From assembly GCF_050459865.1 (NCBI RefSeq), contig NZ_JBCMNM010000042.1, positions 60,662 to 124,661 of the forward strand: a stretch of 64,000 bases of DNA, in the 5' to 3' direction. Under the pieces are notes generated by a model. The model was not told where the DNA came from. It saw only the letters and a program-made list of their open reading frames with translations, and did not search any database. The DNA is from Rummeliibacillus pycnus_B. GTDB taxonomy: Bacteria; Bacillota; Bacilli; Bacillales_A; Planococcaceae. The position numbers and the translations under genes are program-made. Positions 27,064 through 35,629 of the stretch are shown one piece after another (within the stretch, counting starts at the first letter, position 1; each line of letters opens with the position of its first letter).

Positions 27064-27213
27064 GGTGGGGGATAAACAGCCTCTAAAACCCCAATTGGTT
27101 CGGGCCAACAGGATGTTGGTCACACAAGCGTTGCCACACGGACGTGGCGTACTTAGCTTGCGTTCAATTATGAATCAGTGGGGGATGAAGCCCCCCCACT
27201 GATGGAAGTTTCA
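27064..27213 (+). ncRNA. orphan IS200/IS605 right end, candidate omega RNA (TnpB guide RNA scaffold)
   Basis: Three compact stems follow in order: CCAACA/TGTTGG (27105-27119); an outer CAAGC/GCTTG with inner GCCAC/GTGGC (27125-27160); and CAGTGGGGG/CCCCCCACTG (27176-27201). The end is GATGGAAGTTTCAG. This order and the GGGGATGAAGCCCCC…GGAAGTTTCA tail resemble the 3' end of IS1341-type elements of Bacilli, where it acts as transposon end and TnpB guide scaffold. No tnpA or tnpB is present. The match is from memory of the family and not from a search. Confidence 0.5.
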
Positions 27214-27215
27214 GT

Positions 27216-28025
27216 TTATATGGTTACGATACTTTCTGCCATCTCTGGAAAATCAATAAATGGGTTCCGATTACCTTGAAGTTCATGGATAGCTAGGTTG
27301 CGATGCTTTTCATAGATAGATACTGGAAATGTTTGATGCCATTTTAGCAATAAAGAGACATTCGCAAGTTCTTTTTTTATTTTGTTTGGATAGCGAATTA
27401 GGAAATAGAGTGTTGCTCTGGCAACGATACCTTTTCCATATTCTGGTTCGAATTTACTTTTTTCAGCCTTGCCGCAACCAGCTTTGATTCCTAAAATCCA
27501 TCCTTCAGGGACATATTCGTAGAAATCGTAGTAAGGATAGTTACTGCGACTGCTATTGCAGGTGGGTTCGCAAGCAAATTGATGATGCAAGTCTCCTTTC
27601 ATCGGTTCTTTTTTATTGAACCATGATTGAGGTACTACATGTTCACAGTTTAATCGATTATCCGAAAAGATGCTGATTAACCCTTTTACCTGCATTTCAT
27701 GAAGCCGAACGTCCTCTTCTATGACAGAAAGTGGATCCATCCCATTTCCAGAATAAAGGCTTTTTAATGAACCGTTTTCCTGCAAATCAACCCAAGGGTA
27801 CACATAACGGTGGGGGCTGTAATTTAACTGATTTGTATGTGTTTTTTCAAGTAATGCATGAAGGCTGTCTGAAAGATTAGCATCCGTGAATGAAATACTC
27901 TGATAGTATTGATTCCTGACTTCCTTATCTTTTTTTTCGTCATAATAGGGTCGATTTCCCTTATATTTTAAAAAGTCTGACTTGGCAGTTTCCCATTCAC
28001 AGTATAGCAATTCTAGCTTTTCCAT
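27216..28025 (-). CDS. endonuclease I-family nuclease without signal peptide
   Basis: The core NRLNCEHVVPQSWF (with the catalytic HNH-like histidine), KGDLHHQFACEPTCNSSRSN and YGKGIVARATLYFLIRYP match the Endonuclease_1/NucM-type non-specific DNase family. Most relatives are secreted, but this one begins MEKLELLYCEWETAK with no signal sequence, so it should act in the cytoplasm or be released by lysis. Its ATG overlaps the stop of the intracellular subtilisin gene by one base (TAATG), so the two are co-translated. The stop codon lies three bases from the end of the IS605-like element. Confidence 0.82.
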   Translation of the reverse strand: MEKLELLYCEWETAKSDFLKYKGNRPYYDEKKDKEVRNQYYQSISFTDANLSDSLHALLEKTHTNQLNYSPHRYVYPWVDLQENGSLKSLYSGNGMDPLSVIEEDVRLHEMQVKGLISIFSDNRLNCEHVVPQSWFNKKEPMKGDLHHQFACEPTCNSSRSNYPYYDFYEYVPEGWILGIKAGCGKAEKSKFEPEYGKGIVARATLYFLIRYPNKIKKELANVSLLLKWHQTFPVSIYEKHRNLAIHELQGNRNPFIDFPEMAESIVTI

Positions 28026-28987
28026 TATATTTTCAACGCCTGTGCAGATAATTTTTGGTTGAACACATCCGATAAGTAATCCTCTGCTATTAAGTACAAC
28101 AATCCGTTGCCTTCGAGTTTTGGCGAATTTCCTAAAGGAATCGTTCTCTTTATTAATTGTGCATACAGCTCGTCCTCTGTCAGATTTCGCTCAAAGTTTT
28201 TGTTGGCAATCTCTTTTATGAGAGCAAGTGCACCGGATATATGCGGTGTTGCCATCGAAGTTCCGCTTAGTTTTGCATAATTTCCTTTTAAATACGTTGA
28301 AAGAATTTCTTCACCAGGGGCGACTAAGTCGACTTCATTATTCGAATTTGAAAATTCAGAAGAATGGCGTTGCAGATTAATGGATCCGACGCTAATGACT
28401 TCATTGTAGCAGGCAGGATATGCCAATTCATCTGAAGTACTCTGTCCATCTCCTTCATTTCCAGCAGCACAAACTACTAGAATTTGCTTAGCGATTGCGT
28501 TTTGAATAGCTTGGTGCAACTCAAATACATCCTCAGAACCGCCGAGGCTCATGGAGATGATATCCGCATTTTGTTCAACTGCATAGTTAATTCCATTAAT
28601 GATCCAGTCGTATTGTCCTGATCCATTTTTATCAAGCACCTTTAAAATCAATAAACTTGCTTCAGGTGCAACACCAACTACTCCAGTACCGTTATGGGCG
28701 GCAGCAATTGTGCCAGCCACATGGGTTCCATGGCCATTATAGTCGGTGTAAACATCAGGACGTCCATTATCATCATCAGTGAAATTCCGTCCGCCGATAA
28801 TACGCTCACTTAAATCAGGATGTGTGACATCGCAACCTGTGTCCAATATCGCAACAGTGATTCCCTTGCCTTTAGATTTCTCCCAAATTTTTGGAGCTGC
28901 AATAAGCTCAATACCTTTTGGCACCTCAGACACGACTTCGACAACTGCATTCACTTCATACGGAATTAAATGTAACTTTTGCTCCAT
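28025..28987 (-). CDS. ispA: intracellular subtilisin-type serine protease
   Basis: Catalytic triad D49 (AILDTGCD), H86 (YNGHGTHVAGT) and S244 (SGTSMATPH), with oxyanion N177 (AAGNEG). There is no signal peptide. The short N-terminal extension carries LIPY at 7-10, the inhibitory motif of Bacillus intracellular subtilisins, which is removed on activation. Its length of 320 matches B. subtilis IspA. On the minus strand AGGAGGG precedes the ATG at six bases. These enzymes act in stationary phase and sporulation. Here the partner is a nuclease in the same operon. Confidence 0.9.
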   Translation of the reverse strand: MEQKLHLIPYEVNAVVEVVSEVPKGIELIAAPKIWEKSKGKGITVAILDTGCDVTHPDLSERIIGGRNFTDDDNGRPDVYTDYNGHGTHVAGTIAAAHNGTGVVGVAPEASLLILKVLDKNGSGQYDWIINGINYAVEQNADIISMSLGGSEDVFELHQAIQNAIAKQILVVCAAGNEGDGQSTSDELAYPACYNEVISVGSINLQRHSSEFSNSNNEVDLVAPGEEILSTYLKGNYAKLSGTSMATPHISGALALIKEIANKNFERNLTEDELYAQLIKRTIPLGNSPKLEGNGLLYLIAEDYLSDVFNQKLSAQALKI

Positions 28988-29493
28988 CTGTATCCCTCCT
29001 GAAAGAATTAAGTTTTAAGTGTATTCTTGGTAGTTGTTAATAGTTTAACAATTCAGAATTTATATGAACAGTTACTATAGATGTATTTTTATCGAATTAT
29101 CAGAATTTTAATAGAAATAGAAAATAGTCTTGGTATCTGTCAGTCAATCACGTATGAATAATATTATTCAACAATCGGGCGCTTTCCTGGAAAGAAGGAA
29201 AGGATCTTTTTTCTGATATTTTAAGGCTACTTATAGTTCAACAATTAATAGTATCTTAGATTATTAAATATCCAAGTATGAAAAATGCTTTCTTTGAACA
29301 CAATAGAATCTAAAGTAATAGATTTAAATAGCTATATTGTTGAATAACACCTAGATATCTAGGTGAAGGTTTAGGTGAGTTTATGAAACTTTGTACTTAA
29401 AGTAATGGTGCAGGATAGTTAAAGAAAAACACTTCCACATTTGTCCATTATACGATACACTAACTTATACAGTAATTTCCAGATTGGAGTGTT
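28988..29493. other. intergenic region with repeat
   Basis: It carries the divergent promoters of the protease and VanZ genes and one GGGCGC repeat (29165-29215). A CTAGATATCTAG inner palindrome lies near 29351-29362. A degenerate ACTTAAAGTAATGGTGCAGGATAGTTAA unit near 29395 resembles the second repeat family. No gene is seen. Confidence 0.4.
29165..29215 (+). repeat. GGGCGC hairpin repeat, copy 6
   Basis: TTCAACAATCGGGCGCTTTC, then CTGGAAAGAAGGAAAGGATC and TTTTTT. The CGC partner arm is degenerate. Confidence 0.5.
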
Positions 29494-30066
29494 TTGGTGG
29501 TTCAATTATGGAGGGCATTTGGAGTATTAGTACCTTTATTCTTAATAACCATTTTAGCGGTAATTTTGATTACTTACTTTGTTAGCAGAAAGAGAAAATT
29601 AGATTTCAAAAGTGTAATTGTTAACGTGATGTTTGTTCTTAGCATTGTTGGAATTTTAATAGTAACTGTTTATCCTAAAGTATATAATCCAGGAATGCCG
29701 AGAATTGTTAACTTAGTACCTTTTATTGGAATGTACAATATTATGTTTAATTCAGTTGATATAATCGTACCTATTCGTAATTTAGGGCTTAATATTTTAC
29801 TATTTGTTCCTTTTGGTTTTTTTCTAACTTTGAAAAAGTCGTCTTTTCAAAAGAATCTAAAACTATTTGTAATACTAACAGGATTTCTGTTTTCTTTGTT
29901 TATTGAAATGGTGCAGTTTTCTATTCCTATGGGGCGTTCCGCAGATGTAGATGATGTAATATTAAATACTATTGGAACATTTTTAGGGTTCATAACTTGG
30001 AAACTTCTCCATTCTAAATTGCGAAGTATTTCCTCTTCTAAGGAAGTGTCAAATGGATATATTTAA
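29494..30066 (+). CDS. VanZ-like family membrane protein
   Basis: There are five membrane helices, with the VanZ signature NLVPFIG, NLGLNILLFVPFGFFLTL and the late FSLFIEMVQF…GRSADVDDVILNTIGTFLGF, in which the DVDD segment is diagnostic. VanZ in glycopeptide resistance lowers teicoplanin binding. Most chromosomal homologues have no proven role. TTG at 29494 or GTG at 29497 could start; TTGGAG lies upstream. No van genes are nearby. Confidence 0.85.
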   Translation: MVVQLWRAFGVLVPLFLITILAVILITYFVSRKRKLDFKSVIVNVMFVLSIVGILIVTVYPKVYNPGMPRIVNLVPFIGMYNIMFNSVDIIVPIRNLGLNILLFVPFGFFLTLKKSSFQKNLKLFVILTGFLFSLFIEMVQFSIPMGRSADVDDVILNTIGTFLGFITWKLLHSKLRSISSSKEVSNGYI

Positions 30067-30180
30067 CAGTTATCTCATTGCACTAACGGGTGCTTTACTT
30101 CAATAACAATAAAACAATATTCAACAATCGTGTACGATTAGATGGTGGGCGAGTGAACGAATGTTGAGAGGGATGGGAAA

Positions 30181-31026
30181 ATGAGCGATACAAGGACCAA
30201 ATTGATGTTGGATTTGCAAAGAATTGAGAAGGATGAATATCAGTTACGCGAAGGTGAGCAACATCAAGATTTCTTACCTTTGTTACTTCAATATATTGGC
30301 GATCCTAAGCCAGAATTACGGGATAACCTGATTTATCCGATGTTTTATATGTGGATTAAGGAAGAGAATAGGTTCAGTGAAGAGGAGTTGCGTAGCCTCG
30401 TAACTGTTCTGACTGATGAAAACCATTTGTTATATAATATTGGCAGCGAGGATGATCAGTCAGTTTTTACAAGGACGTTCTCTGCCTTGCCTATCGCTTT
30501 GATTGTGCAACGCCACAGACAGAATCCATTTTTCAATCAAGCGGAAATTGAGCAATTAATGCATGCAATGCTCCGTTATTATAAAGAGGAGAAGGATCTG
30601 CGAGGTTACCTTTCAGTAGGAGGGTGGGCTCACAGCGCGTCTCACGGTGCGGATGTTTTTGTAGAGCTGGTGCAGTGCGAGGAGAGCAGCGTCGCACTGC
30701 TCCGTGAGGTTCTTGTCGCTATTTCTGGTATGCTTCATAATGGTAGACACATTTTTAGCGATGAGGATGATGAGCGGTTGGTCAACATCGTGGATACGAT
30801 GATTGATAAAGAATTACTTCCACATCAAGAAATCGCTGATTGGATTAATGGCTTAGCGCAATGCTGCAATTTGCCGAGAAGTCGCAGTCAGATGATTGCT
30901 CGCGTGAACAGCAAGAATTTTTTACGCAGTCTCTATTTCAGAAGGGGACAAGATAGCCGAGGGAATGAGCTTAACACCGTCATGCTTGGTACTGAGGCAA
31001 AATTGAACACGTTTTCTATCAGTTAA
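30181..31026 (+). CDS. DUF2785 protein
   Basis: It is a 281-residue, all-helical soluble protein with the family pattern DNLIYPMFYMWI, VFTRTFSALPIALIV, GYLSVGGWAHSASHGAD and HNGRHIFSDEDDERL. GAGAGGGATGG precedes the ATG. DUF2785 proteins are widespread in Bacilli and have no known function; a HEAT-like helical scaffold is plausible. It is monocistronic. Confidence 0.8.
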   Translation: MSDTRTKLMLDLQRIEKDEYQLREGEQHQDFLPLLLQYIGDPKPELRDNLIYPMFYMWIKEENRFSEEELRSLVTVLTDENHLLYNIGSEDDQSVFTRTFSALPIALIVQRHRQNPFFNQAEIEQLMHAMLRYYKEEKDLRGYLSVGGWAHSASHGADVFVELVQCEESSVALLREVLVAISGMLHNGRHIFSDEDDERLVNIVDTMIDKELLPHQEIADWINGLAQCCNLPRSRSQMIARVNSKNFLRSLYFRRGQDSRGNELNTVMLGTEAKLNTFSIS

Positions 31027-31611
31027 AGGATTAGAGGGGCTGTCCCAGTTTGTAAGAAAATCAAACAGAAAAGATGAAAAAGATCAAAATTGGAAACCAC
31101 AATAATTTAGCTATTAAACAAAAGGGCGCTATCCTTGAAAAAGGATAAGCGCTCATTTTTCATTTAAGGACCAGATTTTATAACTACTTTAAAGTGTATA
31201 TTGTGAAAGTATACACTTAAACTATTGAAAAGGTTTCCGGCACTTAACTGATACGAAAACTGCTTACAAGTAGCATGAATGCCTGAATAGATAAGGCAAA
31301 TTGATATGAATATTGAATAAAATACCTGCCAAAAGCAGCCCAAAGATCTCTTCGGATATATTAAAAAACTAACGAAAAGTTATATTTTTAATATTATTAA
31401 TATAGTTTATACCATGATAGCATTATCAATATAAGAGGGAAGGATGGTATGAAGATAGGTAGGGGCATGTTAATTTTATGGGTATTGCAAACCAATCAAT
31501 CAACGCAGACTACCTATGGTGCAACATCAACATAAAGACGGAATCAAAGAATACCAACGCTGGAATGAATTAAATAGATAAACGCGCAATAACAAACGAG
31601 GGGGAAAGTAA
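31027..31611. other. intergenic region with repeat
   Basis: It has the GGGCGC repeat (31113-31184) and a partial second-family repeat (31201-31224). An AT-rich stretch with AATATTATTAATATA (31391-31405) lies about 210 bases before the amidohydrolase pair. The promoter of that operon is probably here. Confidence 0.4.
31113..31184 (+). repeat. GGGCGC hairpin repeat, copy 7
   Basis: AAAGGGCGCTATCCTT (31132-31147) pairs with AAGGATAAGCGCTC, a clear stem. It is followed by ATTTTTCATTTAAGGACCAGA, the same right half as copy 2. Confidence 0.6.
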
Positions 31612-32838
31612 TTGATAGGTAAAACATATTGGCTAAAGAATGTTCAATTGGAGACCAGCTATCATTATCTAGATGGTATAGTTACAGGAACTAAAACGGA
31701 AAGTTTCCACGTTCAAGTTACGGAAGGCAAAATAACAGACATTGTTTCGGCGGATAAGCCTTTAGAAACAAATTTCCCTGTGAAGGACGCAAAAAACTAT
31801 TTGATGTTGCCTTCCTTTAGAGATATGCATGTACATCTCGACAAAACATACTATGGTGGACTATGGAAAGCACCATCCATTCCGACGAAGGGAATTATCA
31901 CTCGTCTGGAAGAGGAAGAAGTATTGCTTCCAAAACTGCTTCCTGTTGCGACAGAACGGGCAGAAAAGTTACTGAACTTGCTAACTAGTAAAGGCTCAAC
32001 TCGTATTCGTGCACATTGTAATGTCGACCCAGTAATTGGCTTAAAAAATCTTGAGGCAACTTTACGTGCTGTGGAAGCTTATAAAGAAAAAGCCTTTGTT
32101 GAAATAGTTGCTTTCCCACAACATGGATTATTGCGCAGTGATTCCGTTCAGCTTGTAAGAGAAGCCTTGCGCAATGGGGCTTCACTTGTAGGTGGTGTCG
32201 ACCCAGCAACCATTGACGGAGATATTGAAAAATCGTTGCAAACTGTAATGGAGCTTGCTGTTGAAGCAAATGCAGATATTGATCTTCATTTACATGAAGG
32301 TGGTCATCTAGGTATCTTTACCTTTAAACGGCTTGCAACTCTAACACAAGAAGCTGGATGGCAAGGTAGAGTCACAATTAGTCATGCATTGGCATTTGCC
32401 GATATTTCACGTGCAGAAGTATACGAAGTAGCTGAACTACTAGCCGAGCAAGGAATTTCAATTGCATCTTCAGTTCCACTTGGTCATACAATACCAATCC
32501 CACTGCTTCAAGAGAAAGGTGTCAATGTGTCTCTTGGTGTTGACAGCGTTATGGATCACTGGTCTCCCTTTGGAAAAGGAGACAGCTTAGAAAAAGCAGG
32601 AACATTGGCAGAACGCTTCGGTTTAAGCGATGAACGTTCACTAGGACAAACCCTTCGGTATATTACCGGTGGCATAACCCCGTTAAATAAAGAAGGAGAA
32701 CGTACTTGGCCAAAAATCGGTGACAATGCTGATTTCGTTTTTGTTGATGCAAGTTGCTCAGCTGAAGCAGTTGCAAGGAGAGCAACCAGAAAGGCTGTAG
32801 TTTTTAAAGGAAATTTTGTTACAGACAATCTTTCATAA
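31612..32838 (+). CDS. cytosine deaminase-like amidohydrolase, first of a tandem pair
   Basis: Metal-site motifs in order: HVHLDK (strand 1 HxH), HLHEGGH with histidine and catalytic-type glutamate, ISHAL, and GVDSVMDHWSPFG with the aspartate. This pattern matches the cytosine deaminase/YtcJ-like branch of the metal-dependent amidohydrolases. It is 408 residues and cytosolic. TTG at 31612 follows GAGGGGGAAAG. It lies 24 bases before a paralogue of the same length. A divergent specificity for related N-heterocycles is possible. A LysR gene lies downstream on the other strand. Confidence 0.8.
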   Translation: MIGKTYWLKNVQLETSYHYLDGIVTGTKTESFHVQVTEGKITDIVSADKPLETNFPVKDAKNYLMLPSFRDMHVHLDKTYYGGLWKAPSIPTKGIITRLEEEEVLLPKLLPVATERAEKLLNLLTSKGSTRIRAHCNVDPVIGLKNLEATLRAVEAYKEKAFVEIVAFPQHGLLRSDSVQLVREALRNGASLVGGVDPATIDGDIEKSLQTVMELAVEANADIDLHLHEGGHLGIFTFKRLATLTQEAGWQGRVTISHALAFADISRAEVYEVAELLAEQGISIASSVPLGHTIPIPLLQEKGVNVSLGVDSVMDHWSPFGKGDSLEKAGTLAERFGLSDERSLGQTLRYITGGITPLNKEGERTWPKIGDNADFVFVDASCSAEAVARRATRKAVVFKGNFVTDNLS

Positions 32839-32862
32839 TTCACATAAGAAAGGATAGATAAT

Positions 32863-34083
32863 ATGCACAATACATTTTGGCTAACAAACGCCCTGTTAGA
32901 GAGTAAATACCAAGTAGATAGCAATATGGTAACCAGCACAAAGACCGATTGCTATCACCTTTTAATTCAGGATGGGAAAATTGCAAAAATTATCTCTGCT
33001 AGTGAGACTATTTTAGACGACTTCCCACAAAAGGATGTAAAACAGTTGTTACTTCTACCATCTTTTACTGAAAAACATTGTCATTTAGATAAAACATTGC
33101 TAGGTGATGAATGGCGTGCAGTAACACCAGTTAATCATATTTATGATCGACTTGAAATCGAGAAAAAAATACTCCCTTCTCTAAAAACAACCACACAAGA
33201 ACGGGCAGAAAAATTACTGGATATATACTTGAACGCCGGGGTAACACACGTTCGCACCCATGTGGACATATATCCAGAGGTTGGATTAAAAAATTTAGAA
33301 GAGGTCCAAAAAGCATTACAAACATTTGAAGGTAAATTATCATATGAAATTGTTGCCTTTCCACAACACGGATTGTTACGTACAAAGGCACATGATTTGG
33401 TAAGGGAAAGCCTGCGTCAGGGAGCAACGTTGGTAGGTGGGGTCGATCCAGCTACAGTTGATGGTAATATAGAAAAATCGTTACAAGATATGGTTGAACT
33501 TGCTATTGAAGGAAATGCGGGAATCGACCTACATTTACATGATCCGGATCACCTCGGTGTCTATACCATGAAAAGATTGGCACAATTAACGAATGAAGCT
33601 GGTTTGCAAGGTAAAGTAGCAATCAGTCATGCATTTGGACTTGGCGATATCTCAAAGGCACATGCAGAGGAAATGGCAGAAATTTTGGCTGATGCAGGAA
33701 TTTCTATAATTACTAGTGTACCAATTGGAAGGAAATTCCCTCCTGTAGGCTTATTGCACAGGAAAGGAGTCCATGTTTCTGTTGGATACGATAATATTTT
33801 CGATGTCTGGTCACCATTTGGAAACGGAGACATTTTGGAACGTGTTAGTCGTTTGGCAGAGATTTCAGGGTGGGCTGATGAACGTTCATTGTCACAGACG
33901 CTTGGATTTATAACAGACGGGAAAACTACTTTGAATGATGAAGGCAATCAGATTTGGCCAAAGGTCGGAGACGAAGCAAACATTGTCTTTGTTAAAGCTT
34001 CATGTTCTGCCGAGGCTATTGCTAGAAGCTCCAATAGAACCGCTACGATGTTTAAAGGTAGTGTAGTTGCGGGAGAAATATAA
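32863..34083 (+). CDS. cytosine deaminase-like amidohydrolase, second of a tandem pair
   Basis: It shares the full length and most motifs with the preceding gene (HCHLDK; VAFPQHGLLR; LVGGVDPAT; ISHAF; SPFGNGD). At the strand 5 position it has HLHDPDH instead of HLHEGGH, so the acidic residue expected to shuttle protons is aspartate, not glutamate. The metal aspartate is in GYDNIFD. This is a clear gene duplication followed by active-site change. AAGGATAG precedes the ATG. Confidence 0.8.
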   Translation: MHNTFWLTNALLESKYQVDSNMVTSTKTDCYHLLIQDGKIAKIISASETILDDFPQKDVKQLLLLPSFTEKHCHLDKTLLGDEWRAVTPVNHIYDRLEIEKKILPSLKTTTQERAEKLLDIYLNAGVTHVRTHVDIYPEVGLKNLEEVQKALQTFEGKLSYEIVAFPQHGLLRTKAHDLVRESLRQGATLVGGVDPATVDGNIEKSLQDMVELAIEGNAGIDLHLHDPDHLGVYTMKRLAQLTNEAGLQGKVAISHAFGLGDISKAHAEEMAEILADAGISIITSVPIGRKFPPVGLLHRKGVHVSVGYDNIFDVWSPFGNGDILERVSRLAEISGWADERSLSQTLGFITDGKTTLNDEGNQIWPKVGDEANIVFVKASCSAEAIARSSNRTATMFKGSVVAGEI

Positions 34084-34113
34084 GAAAGAAAATCCTTGAG
34101 ACTTCATCCAGGG

Positions 34114-34156
34114 AAATCCCAATTCTCAATTATGACATTGAGAGATTGGGATTTTT
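34114..34156. terminator. bidirectional terminator
   Basis: AAATCCCAATTCTCAAT pairs with ATTGAGAGATTGGGATTT across TATGAC. It lies between the convergent amidohydrolase and LysR genes. Confidence 0.85.
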
Positions 34157-34171
34157 AATGCTGGAATATCC

Positions 34172-35071
34172 TTAACACTGTAAATCCGTGATTTCCTTGA
34201 TGTCCCCCGTTAACAGTTTTGTAAAGTTTTGAGCAGTTTTTGATAGATAATGATCCTTCAGCCATATTAAGCCCGTTGATGCAGATAGCTCTGTATCTGT
34301 AATTTTGAAAGCCTGGATATTGTAGTTTTTGTATTGTTTAATGACGGTTTCCGGAACAATAGCTTCCCCAAAGTTACAAGCAACTAAATCTAATAAAAGA
34401 GAGATGTCAGAGCACTCGGCAATAATGTTCGGATGTAGTTGAGCTTTCGAAAATGCTTCCAAAATCATATAATGCACTCCCAATCCTTCTGTACTCGGTA
34501 ATATCAGAGGGTGGTTTTGAATGTCAGCAAGCATAACCTGATGATTAAAAGGCTGCTTTTTATTTGAAGTAATAAAGTAAAAAGGTTCTGTATAAAGATG
34601 GATAGTTGAAAAATCATCTAACTCGAGCGGTAATCGAATAATCGCCAGCTCTACAATCCGGTCTCTCACTAATTGACAAAGATGAGATGACTCATTTTGC
34701 TGAACTTTATATGTAACTTTAGGATATTTTTGGTGAAATTGGTGAAGTAACTCAGGTAATCCGGTTACCGAAAAAGTATTGATACCTATCGTCAGTCTTC
34801 CACTTTCCCCGTTTCCGACTTCCTTTACATCCATTTTGGCTTCTTCCATTAACTGAGTCATTTGTAGCGCATACTTATATAAAGCCTTTCCTGCTTCCGT
34901 CACTTCTAAAAATTTCCCAGTTCTCTCTATTAATTTCGTTCCTAATTCATCTTCCATTGTTTTCAGTTGCTGGCTTAGCGGAGGCTGGGAGATATGAAGC
35001 CTTACAGCGGCAGCAGAAATTTTTCTTTCTTCTACAATTGCTATGAAATATCGCAGTTGTCTAATATCCAT
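34172..35071 (-). CDS. LysR-family transcriptional regulator
   Basis: The N-terminal helix-turn-helix (RQLRYFIAIVEERKISAAAVRLHISQPPLSQQLKTME) and the effector domain (~90-290) are typical, and 299 residues is the standard length. It is convergent with the amidohydrolase pair, not divergent as usual, so regulation of those genes is plausible but not shown. The start ATG at 35071 has AAGGGAG upstream on the minus strand. Confidence 0.9.
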   Translation of the reverse strand: MDIRQLRYFIAIVEERKISAAAVRLHISQPPLSQQLKTMEDELGTKLIERTGKFLEVTEAGKALYKYALQMTQLMEEAKMDVKEVGNGESGRLTIGINTFSVTGLPELLHQFHQKYPKVTYKVQQNESSHLCQLVRDRIVELAIIRLPLELDDFSTIHLYTEPFYFITSNKKQPFNHQVMLADIQNHPLILPSTEGLGVHYMILEAFSKAQLHPNIIAECSDISLLLDLVACNFGEAIVPETVIKQYKNYNIQAFKITDTELSASTGLIWLKDHYLSKTAQNFTKLLTGDIKEITDLQC

Positions 35072-35550
35072 AGATGAAAAAAACTCCCTTCTTATATGGA
35101 AAACTTAAGTAAAATTAATTTTTTTATATTTTTCATATACTACAAATTAAGATATCATAATTTTAGACGAAAAGAAATTTCCCGCAACGGCTTTAAACCA
35201 CGATGTATTTTTAAGCAAAAAAAATTTGCAGATGTTAATTAGAACATCGAGATAGGTTAATAAAAGCTTTTCTTGCGAGAAATCTTTATTTTTAAGCCAA
35301 TAAGAACTAATTTCTATTAGTACATGGAAAAAATAAATATTTTATTTGAACGTGAAACAATACTTATTTTCATTAAAAGGCCATATGCATTTTAACTGAA
35401 GAGGGCAAGCTCAAAAGCTTAGGAGGGAGGGATTATCATTCCCTGACGTTCGTTATTGTATCAAATCATCTTGTAAATTGAATATTTAAATTTCTTTCCA
35501 AAGTAATTGGTTGGAGTGCTGTTCAAGTACGAAACGTTCAGGAAATTAAA
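35072..35550. other. intergenic region, no gene seen
   Basis: It holds the LysR promoter and AT-rich sequence. A degenerate ATTTTCATTAAAAGGCCAT (about 35367-35385) resembles the right half of the GGGCGC repeat. Confidence 0.4.
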
Positions 35551-35585
35551 GAACCAATTGCCGATTAAAGATCGGCAACTGGTTC
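35551..35585. terminator. terminator of the chemoreceptor gene
   Basis: GAACCAATTGCCGAT pairs with ATCGGCAACTGGTTC around TAAAG, 45 bases beyond the receptor stop. Confidence 0.75.
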
Positions 35586-35629
35586 ATAGATTGGATTGGT
35601 ATTTTATTCTAAAGATTATCTTTTCATTC

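Noticed and set aside
27064..27213. Reading the structured region as the C-terminus of a TnpB protein
   Set aside because: A frame is open across it, but no TnpB catalytic or zinc-finger sequence lies upstream, so it is treated as an RNA/transposon end only.
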